From NCBI RefSeq assembly GCF_020687045.1, contig NZ_JAJEPW010000018.1:1-54640 (forward strand): 54,640 nucleotides of DNA, given 5' to 3'. Positions 32,601 through 39,744 of this stretch are shown piece by piece. A program made the translations under genes and the position numbers. Within the stretch, counting starts at the first letter, position 1; every line of letters begins with the position of its first letter. The stretch is from Vescimonas cirricatena (GTDB taxonomy: Bacteria > Bacillota > Clostridia > Oscillospirales > Oscillospiraceae). The notes beneath the pieces were generated by a model. It did no database searches and had not been told where the DNA came from. It saw nothing but the letters and a program-made list of their open reading frames with translations.

Positions 32601-33830
32601 TTATCCCACCTTCTCGAACGGTATCACCTTGCACCAGCTTTCCTCCGGCGGGTCGGGAGGTTCCGGGGTGTTGGCTGCCGTGGCCGATTCCATGAAGCCG
32701 CCGATTTTCTCCGCCGCGCCCCTTTGCATATCGTTGGTGATGTGCGTGTAGGTGTCCAGAGTGAATCCGGCACTGTAGTGGCCCAGCATACTGGACAGAG
32801 TTTTCACATCCACGCCGCTGGAGATCGCCATGGTCGCAAATGTGTGTCTGAGGTCGTGGAAGCGCACGTGCTCCTCGATGCCTGCGTTTTTCAGCAGCTT
32901 CCGGTTGATCCTCGACACGGCATCCGGACTCCAGTAACCGCCTGTGCGGGGCGACGGGAACAGGATGGGGTTGTCCGGGTGCTGTTCATGCTCCTGCACC
33001 AGCAGGTTCACCGCCTGCTGTGACAGCGCCACCTTGCGGACAGAGTTTTTCGTTTTCGGCTCCGTCACATCCAGCTCGCCCTCCATGCGGGTGACCTGCT
33101 TATTCACCGTCAGGATGCGCTCTTTCACATTCAAATCTGTCCACTGGAGCGCCAGCAGTTCGCCCCGGCGCAGGCCGCTGGACAGTTCCAGATAGAACAT
33201 GGGCAGGACACCGTACTTCTCCGCTTCCTTAAGGTATCTGCCGATCTTCTCCGGCGGCAGGATGGTCATCTCTTTCTTGTCCTTGGGCGGGATGCGGCAG
33301 TTCTCGCAGGGGTTGTATGGGATGAGCCGCTCTTTCACCGCCTGCTTCAGCGCCGCCTGCAGCACCGCATGGACACGCCGCACGAAGGTGTTGGACAGGG
33401 GCTTGTCGTTCTGTTTCGCCCCACGGGGCATCCTGCCGTTCTCTTTCAGGTCGTTATACATTCTCTGGATGTGGATGGACGAGAGCTGCTTAAGCTTGAT
33501 CGCGCCGATGGCCGGGATGATGTGGTGTTCAATGATCCCCTCATAGCCCTTGGCGGTGTTGTAGCGGATGTTGGGCTTGCTGTAAGTTTCAAACCACAGG
33601 CGGCACCACTCCGCTGCGGTGTAGTCGCCCGTGTGATTGAGCGGTACGCCCCGGTTTTCCCGAATGGCTTTCGCCAGCTTTTCTTTGCACTCCGCCTGGG
33701 TCTTGGCGGACACACTTTTCTGGATGGCCCGGCCGGTGACCGGGTCGATGCCCTGGGTATATCTGCCCTCCCAGCGGCCGCTGGGCTTTTTACGGATGCT
33801 GCCCTCACCGTTGGCTCGTTTCTTTGCCAT
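32601..33830 (-). CDS. int: Tyrosine integrase
   Basis: The 409-residue recombinase has an N-terminal AP2-like arm-binding region (GEGSIRKKPSGRWEGRYTQGIDPVTGR), a SAM-like core-binding domain, and the catalytic domain. That domain has the first arginine in ELSSGLRRGELLALQW, the box II HDLRHTFATMA, the histidine in MLGHYS, and the tyrosine in LDTYTH near residue 373. All catalytic residues are present. It lies beside its probable excisionase, the arrangement of Tn916-like and related genomic-island integrases, and is the best candidate for the enzyme that put the island into tRNA-Pro. Confidence 0.94.
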   Translation of the reverse strand: MAKKRANGEGSIRKKPSGRWEGRYTQGIDPVTGRAIQKSVSAKTQAECKEKLAKAIRENRGVPLNHTGDYTAAEWCRLWFETYSKPNIRYNTAKGYEGIIEHHIIPAIGAIKLKQLSSIHIQRMYNDLKENGRMPRGAKQNDKPLSNTFVRRVHAVLQAALKQAVKERLIPYNPCENCRIPPKDKKEMTILPPEKIGRYLKEAEKYGVLPMFYLELSSGLRRGELLALQWTDLNVKERILTVNKQVTRMEGELDVTEPKTKNSVRKVALSQQAVNLLVQEHEQHPDNPILFPSPRTGGYWSPDAVSRINRKLLKNAGIEEHVRFHDLRHTFATMAISSGVDVKTLSSMLGHYSAGFTLDTYTHITNDMQRGAAEKIGGFMESATAANTPEPPDPPEESWCKVIPFEKVG

Positions 33831-33885
33831 TTATGATCCCTCCTTTTTAACACAAACACATACCACAGAATCTCCGAAATAGCTA

Positions 33886-34104
33886 TTACAATATTTCGGA
33901 CTTTTTTGTAGCCTGCTCGTCGATCCATTCCATGAATTTGTCACGGGGAACGATGATGCGGCTGCCCAGGGTAATGGTGGGGAAATCCCTGCGGTGCGCC
34001 ACCTCGTATGCGTGGGCCAGACCGATGCCCAGCACATGGGACACATCCTCCACGGTCAGCATCAGTGGGAGTTCATCAAACGAATTGTATTTGGATTTTC
34101 TCAT
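33886..34104 (-). CDS. xis: Excisionase-like helix-turn-helix protein
   Basis: The 72-residue protein has a MerR-type winged helix (LMLTVEDVSHVLGIGLAHAYEVAHRRDFPTITLGSRIIVPRDKFMEWIDEQ). This is the usual form of excisionases next to tyrosine integrases in Firmicutes. It lies upstream of int on the same strand. The ATG follows GAAAGGAA. Confidence 0.86.
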   Translation of the reverse strand: MRKSKYNSFDELPLMLTVEDVSHVLGIGLAHAYEVAHRRDFPTITLGSRIIVPRDKFMEWIDEQATKKSEIL

Positions 34105-34172
34105 TCAGTTCCTTTCTACCTTCCGCCCAGAAGGATTTAATTCTTTGTTTTGCGGCCCAGTTTTTGAGCCGC

Positions 34173-36113
34173 TTACATGGTCATGTCAGGCCACTGCTCC
34201 TCATGGTCGTCCGGTTTATGACCCAAGGCCATGCGCTTCTCCTGCAGCTTTTTCAGCCGCTTGCGGTCGATCTGGATACCGCCGGGGCGGGACTTGGGAA
34301 CGGAGTTGTCCTGGAATATTCGGCTCATGTGATGGAGCAGCCGGGTCACCGCCAGCATCACAGAGGGCAGACGGTTTTCCTCCAAATGGTTCAGAAGGTA
34401 CTGTGCATACTGATTACCTTGCTCGGCGGATTGGGTCAGCCAATATGCGGCTTTCTCCTCGTCGTGGGGAATCTCCTTACCAGCAAGGTACAACTTGCCC
34501 AGCATATACTGGGCGTAGGGATTTCCCCCCTCCGCCGACCTGGCAAACCACTCCACCGCGGCATCACTATTTCGTTTGATCAAATCACCTTTGAACAGTT
34601 CTTTGGCCAGCCGATACATGGCGTAGTGGCTGCCGTTGACCGCGGCGGTGTAGAGCCAGTTCATCCCCTTCCGGGTATCCCGCACTTCCAAATCATCCGA
34701 GAGGTATAACTTAGCAAGGGAATATTGTGCCACCAGATGTCCCTGATCCCCCGCCTGCTCGAACCAGTACCGTGCTTCCACCGAGTCCGGTATCAGCAAA
34801 GGTCCGTCCCGCCAGAGCTTTCCCATCAGGTACTGGGCATACATATCACCGTTCTCTGCCAGTTTGTCCATTTCAGAGACGGCGTCGCTCCGTTCCTCCA
34901 TGGTCAGGCTCTCGTCCCGGATCACATCCCGGAGCGCCCAGTAGTCGTAAGACTCGTTTCGGAATTCTTCCGGCTCATCGTACTGACCGAGATTCTTCTC
35001 CTCGAAGCTGATCTCACCCAAGCGCAGGCGCTCCGCCTCCTGAATGACCGCGTTTTTGATCTGCCGGAACTCCTTTTGCTGTGAGAGCGGGATGCGTGCC
35101 TGGGTCTTGTCGTGATAGTAGCTGTCCACCTTGCCTTGGAGCATCAGCCACTGGTCATAGCACTTGCTCACGCCGGGGAGACGCTCCATCTCATCAACAA
35201 TTTCATCCACCAGTTTCTTCAGCCGTTTGGGGAGGTAACCGTAGGATTTCTTGCCCTTGACCGTTTCGAGCTGCACCGCCAGTTCCAGCATGAGCTGTTC
35301 GGCGTCCGGGTGGTCACATACGCCGTCCTGCATAGCGTGTACCAGTTCCAGCATCGCCCGGCGGGATTCCCGTACCAGCTCGTCTCTGGACTCAGACTTC
35401 TGTTCGTAGAGATGGAGCATCTCGTTGCGGAAAATATCGTTGGTGAGCTTGGATTTGATCTGACGGATGCCTTCCTTGGAGAGGTAGGCCTGGCCCGTCT
35501 TGGCGGACCAGGCCATCATGTGGATGTGCGGGTGCTCGCCCTCGTCGTGGAAAGCAGCGTACCATCGGGAGTCGCCGGGTGGGATCTTCATTGCCGCCGC
35601 GATGTCGTTGCGGTGGGCGCGGATGAGGTTTCGCCACGCCGCGGCGTTATCGAAGCCGAGCCGGGCAGCATCCTCACGCTTGAGGGAGATGATGTGCGTC
35701 CACACATTTCCCGTGTAGCTCTCCAGTTCCTCCATGGCCTTCTCCAGCGAAACGGTGTCGTCATCACTGAACAGACCATGAGCGCCGATGCGCTCCGCGC
35801 GAGGACGGGTGGCGATGTACTTCATGTACTGCTCTGACTCGTGGATGGCATCCCAGTTGGATTCCAGCGCCAGCGTGATGAACGCAGAGGCGCTGACCTT
35901 AGTGGGCTTCGTCAGGTAGTCCTCGTACTCATAGCGCGTCTTGCTGTCCGGAAAGTCCTTGACCAGTTTGGCGATCAGCTGCTCCTGTTTTCGTGTGGGC
36001 GGACGGTCATTCGAAATGAGTTCTACCCGCTCCCGGGTCGCGATGTAGCGAAGGTATCCGGAGGCCCCGCCGGTGCTTTTGATATAGGGACTCTTGAGGA
36101 TCAGTCTTGCCAT
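34173..36113 (-). CDS. MobP-type relaxase with C-terminal Sel1 repeats
   Basis: The 646-residue protein has an N-terminal relaxase domain. It begins ARLILKSPYIKSTGG...YLRYIATRERVE, a MobP2/MobP3-type opening, and the metal-binding HPHIHMM motif lies near residue 200 after YAAFHDEGE. The C-terminal third (about residues 430-590) consists of about four Sel1-like repeats (NGDMYAQYLMGKLW; QGHLVAQYSLAKLY; GSHYAMYRLAKELF; GGNPYAQYMLGKLY; QGNQYAQYLLNH). It would nick the island's transfer origin and pilot the strand. Its start overlaps the upstream accessory gene by 13 bases. No oriT was identified by eye; the 5' flank of the operon is the place to look. Confidence 0.88.
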   Translation of the reverse strand: MARLILKSPYIKSTGGASGYLRYIATRERVELISNDRPPTRKQEQLIAKLVKDFPDSKTRYEYEDYLTKPTKVSASAFITLALESNWDAIHESEQYMKYIATRPRAERIGAHGLFSDDDTVSLEKAMEELESYTGNVWTHIISLKREDAARLGFDNAAAWRNLIRAHRNDIAAAMKIPPGDSRWYAAFHDEGEHPHIHMMAWSAKTGQAYLSKEGIRQIKSKLTNDIFRNEMLHLYEQKSESRDELVRESRRAMLELVHAMQDGVCDHPDAEQLMLELAVQLETVKGKKSYGYLPKRLKKLVDEIVDEMERLPGVSKCYDQWLMLQGKVDSYYHDKTQARIPLSQQKEFRQIKNAVIQEAERLRLGEISFEEKNLGQYDEPEEFRNESYDYWALRDVIRDESLTMEERSDAVSEMDKLAENGDMYAQYLMGKLWRDGPLLIPDSVEARYWFEQAGDQGHLVAQYSLAKLYLSDDLEVRDTRKGMNWLYTAAVNGSHYAMYRLAKELFKGDLIKRNSDAAVEWFARSAEGGNPYAQYMLGKLYLAGKEIPHDEEKAAYWLTQSAEQGNQYAQYLLNHLEENRLPSVMLAVTRLLHHMSRIFQDNSVPKSRPGGIQIDRKRLKKLQEKRMALGHKPDDHEEQWPDMTM

Positions 36114-36535
36114 TCGTCATCATCCCAGTCCGGCTCCTGACGGGAGCGCGCGTACTTCTCCAGAGAGATAGTACCGTTGGTCGCTCTAACATTCCGGACA
36201 CTCTGCGCGCGTCTGCGCTTCAAGTCATCCCGGTCCATCTCGAACGCTTCCGCGATGATACCGTTGGTCATGTCCTGCTCCACGCATCTGGTAAAATCTC
36301 TGCGGGCGATATAGTCCTCCAGTCTGCTCAGCCTGCCGTCGATGGCAGACGTGATTGCCATGGGCAGCAGCGTTGTGTTGTCCTGTATTCCCAGATAGTC
36401 CACATAGAAGTTCACGGCTTTCTCGATGAACTCATTTTTGCTCTGGCAGTTGTCGGCAGCGTACCACTGCTCGATCCTTCTTCTGGTTTCCGGCTGCATC
36501 CGGAATGCAATACGATCTCTGGTTTCTTTACTCAT
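36101..36535 (-). CDS. Relaxosome accessory protein, ribbon-helix-helix type
   Basis: The 144-residue protein begins MSKETRDRIAFRMQPETRRRIEQWYAADNCQSKNEFIEKAVNFYVDYL, a ribbon-helix-helix fold. The rest is helical and charged, ending in an acidic tail. MobC-like accessory proteins of this size next to MobP relaxases bind near oriT and open the DNA. It overlaps the relaxase by 13 bases. The ATG follows AAGGAGG. Confidence 0.8.
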   Translation of the reverse strand: MSKETRDRIAFRMQPETRRRIEQWYAADNCQSKNEFIEKAVNFYVDYLGIQDNTTLLPMAITSAIDGRLSRLEDYIARRDFTRCVEQDMTNGIIAEAFEMDRDDLKRRRAQSVRNVRATNGTISLEKYARSRQEPDWDDDEWQD

Positions 36536-36714
36536 TCAATTCCTCCTTTTTGCTGTAAGACATCCTTGAAAAGTCCTGCAACACGGGGCTTTTCGGGGAA
36601 GCTGACGCCATCGGTGCTTTTTTCGCCTCTCAAAGACGCCAGCTTCAAACTCCCGAAACTGCCCGCACTGCGGGCAGAAGTGGCGGCTGCGGCGGCACGT
36701 GCGACGCCATGCCT

Positions 36715-37260
36715 TTATCCTGCTTTTTCTTTCGTCCCGCAAAAGTCTGCCGAAAACGGCTCACATCCGGCTTCAATCCCCTGGTCGGGACTGGGACTCG
36801 CTTCTTCCCGGAAAGGCGCACACAAGGCGTTCTGGCGACCCTGGGCGTTGGACTTTTTGAGGAGTTCTGCCACACGATAGCGGGCGGCAGCCTCCTCTGC
36901 CTGCCGGAACTGCCGCTCATAGAACGCTTCGAGTACACCTGGGATAGGACGAATGGTGTAGAGCAGATTCCCGTTCAGGGGTCTGCCATCTTTGCTTCGT
37001 ACCATCGTCGGCTCCGTGTAGATGAGACCTTTCTCCTCCAGCTGCCGCACATACTTTGCCACCGTATTTTCACTCATGCCGATCGCATGGCCGATGGTTT
37101 TGTAACTGGGGTAGCACTGGTAGGTCTTACGATTCTCGCACCGGAGCAGATAGATGTAGAGAGATATCTCCCGGTAATCCAGACCGATGCTGAATATCTC
37201 GTTGGGCACCATAAAATAGTTTTTCTCTGCGCTGCGCTTGGGCCATTTGTTGTAACTCAA
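36715..37260 (-). CDS. Replication initiator-like winged-helix protein
   Basis: The 181-residue protein begins MSYNKWPKRSAEKNYFMVPNEIFSIGLDYREISLYIYLLR and has a winged helix (TYQCYPSYKTIGHAIGMSENTVAKYVRQLEEKGLIYTEPT). This is the N-terminal layout of RepA/DnaD-like helix-turn-helix proteins found on clostridial plasmids and mobile elements. It may support replication or regulation of the excised element. The start is a TTG, six bases after AGGAGG. The C-terminus (EEASPSPDQGIEAGCEPF) looks less ordered. The 179 bases to the accessory gene hold no clear gene. Confidence 0.75.
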   Translation of the reverse strand: MSYNKWPKRSAEKNYFMVPNEIFSIGLDYREISLYIYLLRCENRKTYQCYPSYKTIGHAIGMSENTVAKYVRQLEEKGLIYTEPTMVRSKDGRPLNGNLLYTIRPIPGVLEAFYERQFRQAEEAAARYRVAELLKKSNAQGRQNALCAPFREEASPSPDQGIEAGCEPFSADFCGTKEKAG

Positions 37261-37540
37261 TTCATACCTCCTGTGTTGTTGTAGACTTCTGCGACACTCA
37301 CACAGGGAGCGTACGGAAAATTCTCATTGCTTTTCCGCTGCCCGTTTGCTATACTTTGATTAGTTGATTTGCGCGTGCCTGTGTGTGCGCCGAGCCGCCG
37401 GACTGTTGCCGCAGTCACGGCGGTTTTTGTTTTGCGGTCGGACTGGTGTGTCCCCCTCCTTTGCTTTGCAGCTGAGTCTTTTACTTTCATCTGTGAGCTA
37501 TCTTTTTCGCCTCCTCCGTGTTAGAATGATTTATATAGCC

Positions 37541-37615
37541 GTGCCGTTGGAAACGGCACATGGCAATTTGCTATGCGTATGCATAGCAAAAGACCGTGCT
37601 CCCGGGCGCACGGTC
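37541..37615. repeat. Three consecutive hairpins
   Basis: GTGCCGTT/AACGGCAC (37541-37559), TTTGCTATGC/GCATAGCAAA (37567-37590) and GACCGTGC/GCACGGTC (37592-37615) follow one another in the 588-base gap 37261-37848. An open frame runs through them, but palindromes of this density argue for RNA or DNA structure rather than protein. The middle one also occurs at 7967-7990 in the chromosome. The rest of the gap shows no gene I can support. Confidence 0.68.
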
Positions 37616-37848
37616 AGAGATGGAATGACCTTCCGAGCGGATTGCCGTATGGCGGAGAGCGCTCATGCTCTCATAGATGCTCTGTCGAAGGCCATGTGGG
37701 TTCGTCAGCGCGGAGGCCGTGCCGTACCGAACCGAAGGAAACTCCACCCGGGTGAAATTGTCCTTCTACTATTACTTAGAGACAAATTGCAAAATCGGAA
37801 GGTCCAAAATTGTAAACTTTTTGTAAACGCAGAAAGAGTGGTGAGCTC

Positions 37849-38613
37849 ATGTCTTTCAAGGATACCCAGTCTTACAAAGAACTGCAGTCTGACTGGCGCT
37901 GGATACACTCTATGGACCCGGAAGCTGCCGCTGCCGCAGACCAGTGGGTGAAGGAGCATCCGGAGGAGTGGAAGGAACTGGAGCACATGCTCTACTACAG
38001 CGAAGCCAACTTTCACAAGCGAGTTGCGCCGGATACTCTGGAGGATGTGGATATCAAACAGCCTCGATCTTACAATCCGGAAGCGTTCCTGCCGGAGGAA
38101 GTGCGCAACGCGATCTACGATGATATGCGCTGGTTTGACCGGGCGAAGTATCTGCCAGAGGGATCTGATGAAGACCCGCTCATGTATGTGCGCAAAGAAA
38201 TTGACGAGGGACTGCGTGAGCTGACTGAACTACAGCGGGAGGTTCTGTTCCGCACCGTCATCAACGGCGAGTCCACCGAATCCGTCGCACAGGACAAACA
38301 GTGCTCGTCCAGAAACATCCGGGAGATCCGCGCCCGTGCGCTTCGACAGATACGGGCCAAAATCAAAAGACGTGAAGGCTACGGCAGGCCCGACGTTGCC
38401 ATCATTATTTTGCTGTTTATGCTGCTTGTTGGTGTTCCGCTTGTTTGCTGGGGAGAACAGCTTTGGACCGCATATCCCTGGCTGGAGCCTGTGGCTGCAG
38501 TGCTTAGCGCATTGGTTGTGGCTGTCATGTTCCAAGATTCCTTTCGCAGAGAAGCAGAAAGGCTGCTGCGCCAGCATTGGGCCAGCCTGAATGGATCGCA
38601 GAAAAAAGAATAG
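37849..38613 (+). CDS. Sigma-70 region 4-like protein with C-terminal membrane anchor
   Basis: In this 254-residue protein the middle (about residues 118-170) reads GLRELTELQREVLFRTVINGESTESVAQDKQCSSRNIREIRARALRQIRAKI, the pattern of sigma-factor region 4 (promoter -35 binding helix-turn-helix). The N-terminal 115 residues are acidic and show no region 2. After a basic linker come two hydrophobic spans (about residues 182-202 and 211-230) and a basic tail. It could be a membrane-tethered regulator or anti-sigma-like factor; I know no named family with this layout. It lies between the mobilisation genes and the defence block. A 15-bp perfect terminator hairpin follows. Confidence 0.72.
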   Translation: MSFKDTQSYKELQSDWRWIHSMDPEAAAAADQWVKEHPEEWKELEHMLYYSEANFHKRVAPDTLEDVDIKQPRSYNPEAFLPEEVRNAIYDDMRWFDRAKYLPEGSDEDPLMYVRKEIDEGLRELTELQREVLFRTVINGESTESVAQDKQCSSRNIREIRARALRQIRAKIKRREGYGRPDVAIIILLFMLLVGVPLVCWGEQLWTAYPWLEPVAAVLSALVVAVMFQDSFRREAERLLRQHWASLNGSQKKE

Positions 38614-38623
38614 TCGTTACGAA

Positions 38624-38659
38624 AGAAGGAGCTGAGACCACCAAGTCTCAGCTCCTTCT
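38624..38659. terminator. Hairpin after the sigma-like gene
   Basis: A 15-bp perfect stem (AGAAGGAGCTGAGAC and complement) with a six-base loop and no long T-run. Confidence 0.7.
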
Positions 38660-38671
38660 AACCGTATGGTG

Positions 38672-38746
38672 TTATCATCGTTTTCAAGCAGTTTATCGTC
38701 ACATTTTATCGCCACTTTTATCGTCACTTTCATCACTTGTCGCCCG
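38672..38746. repeat. Tandem TTTATCG repeats, left of the defence block
   Basis: Units TTTATCGTCAC (38692), TTTTATCGCCAC (38704) and TTTTATCGTCAC (38716) follow at 12-base spacing, with weaker units TTATCATCG (38672), TTTCATCAC (38728) and TTGTCGCCCG (38737). A related array in the same orientation stands at 45424-45486, on the other side of the Vsr-GHKL block. Confidence 0.72.
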
Positions 38747-38792
38747 TGTTTTTACTGCCGTCTATTGCTTGCGAAGGTATCAATGGCATCGA

Positions 38793-39212
38793 CTATTGGC
38801 CAGACTGTATATCAGATACCAGTTGAATTAATGTTTCTTCCCGGCATTTCTTTTTGAGTTCGCATTCCCAAACAATGATAACTTTCCACCCAGCCTCGCG
38901 CAGTAACTCAGCGTTGCGCTTATCCCGCGCTACATTGCCAAGGATCTTGGGTTTCCAATATTCTTGATTAGAGGACGGCCAAACGAAACGAGGGCAATCG
39001 TGTTTATGCCAAAAGCATCCGTTCACAAAAATAACCGTACGGTATTTAGGAAGAACAATATCTGGGCAACCGGGTAAGCTGCGAACATTTTTGCGGTAGC
39101 GAAAACCTTGGGAGAACAGAAACTTCCGCACCATTTCTTCAGGTTTATTGTCCTTGCTACGAATATGTGACATATTCATGCTTCGTACTTCTTGAGAATG
39201 GTTGTCCGCCAT
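38793..39212 (-). CDS. vsr: Vsr-family DNA mismatch endonuclease
   Basis: The 139-residue protein has the family order RSMNMSHIRSKDNKPEEMVRKFLFSQGFRYRKN, then LPGCPDIVLPKYRTVIFVNGCFWHKHDCPRFVWPSSNQEYWKPKI and RDKRNAELLREAGWKVIIVWECEL. The PDIVLP aspartate, the FWHKH zinc/catalytic region and the WECEL end are intact. Vsr nicks at T:G mismatches produced by deamination of 5-methylcytosine, so it normally accompanies a C5 methyltransferase, which is found here at 39745. Some relatives act as restriction enzymes. It is divergent from the XRE gene. The ATG follows AGAGGGATG. Confidence 0.93.
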   Translation of the reverse strand: MADNHSQEVRSMNMSHIRSKDNKPEEMVRKFLFSQGFRYRKNVRSLPGCPDIVLPKYRTVIFVNGCFWHKHDCPRFVWPSSNQEYWKPKILGNVARDKRNAELLREAGWKVIIVWECELKKKCREETLIQLVSDIQSGQ

Positions 39213-39311
39213 AATTCATCCCTCTGCTTTCTAATAGCGGCATTGCAACATCTATAACCAGATGCAAACTACAAGAACATAGAAAGAAACTTCAACTTCT
39301 CATGAATCCTG

Positions 39312-39340
39312 TTGCTTTTTTGTAGTTTTTGATGTATTAT
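39312..39340 (+). promoter_or_regulatory. Promoter of the XRE regulator
   Basis: TTGCTT, a 17-base spacer and TATTAT end 25 bases before the start. It lies in the 153-base divergent region between vsr and the regulator. Confidence 0.6.
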
Positions 39341-39365
39341 AGGATAGTTGAAGGGAGGTACGCAT

Positions 39366-39590
39366 ATGAAAATTAGTTACCATAGGCTTCTAAAACTCAT
39401 GATTGATAAAAACATGAAAAAGAAAGATTTACAAGCCCTTACTGGGTTAAGTGCCTCCTCCATTGCAAAATTGTCACGCGACGAGATGATCAGCATGGAT
39501 GCACTTATAAAAATCTGTGCTGTTTTTGGCGTTCAGTTCTCTGATGTTGTAGAGATTGTTTACGAAAACGCGGATGACACAGGACAATAA
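39366..39590 (+). CDS. XRE-family helix-turn-helix regulator
   Basis: The 74-residue protein is one Cro/CI-type domain: MKISYHRLLKLMIDKNMKKKDLQALTGLSASSIAKLSRDEMISMDALIKICAVFGVQFSDVVEI. This is the YozG/CI-type minimal repressor often found as the control (C) protein of restriction-modification systems, timing methylase and nuclease expression. I use ATG 39366, seven bases after GGGAGG, not the TTG six codons upstream. It lies between vsr (divergent) and the methyltransferase (same strand, 154 bases on). Confidence 0.86.
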   Translation: MKISYHRLLKLMIDKNMKKKDLQALTGLSASSIAKLSRDEMISMDALIKICAVFGVQFSDVVEIVYENADDTGQ

Positions 39591-39744
39591 CATACAGATT
39601 AGATTCCGCTTGCTTTTGGTAAATTTATGCACTTGACTAATAGGTTAAGCAGAGTGAAGATACCTCAACGGATTTCTTATATTTGTGTGAATGCAATGAT
39701 GTCTTAGACTGAATGGTCACTACAGCGAAGAGAAGGTAATTGAA

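Noticed and set aside
36536..36742. A 68-codon leftward open frame between the RepA-like gene and the relaxosome gene
   Set aside because: It starts inside the RepA-like gene without a ribosome site and is Arg/Cys-rich, as expected by chance here.
37257..37490. A 77-codon leftward open frame before the RepA-like gene
   Set aside because: Its end is formed by the ribosome site of the next gene and its composition is not protein-like; I see no start signal.
37364..37951. A rightward open frame through the 37261-37848 gap
   Set aside because: It passes through three perfect hairpins, lacks a ribosome site at its ATGs and would overlap the sigma-like gene by 100 bases.
38692..38727. Possible CRISPR array (short regular repeats)
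   Set aside because: The repeats are about 12 bases, directly adjoining and without spacers, and no cas genes are present.
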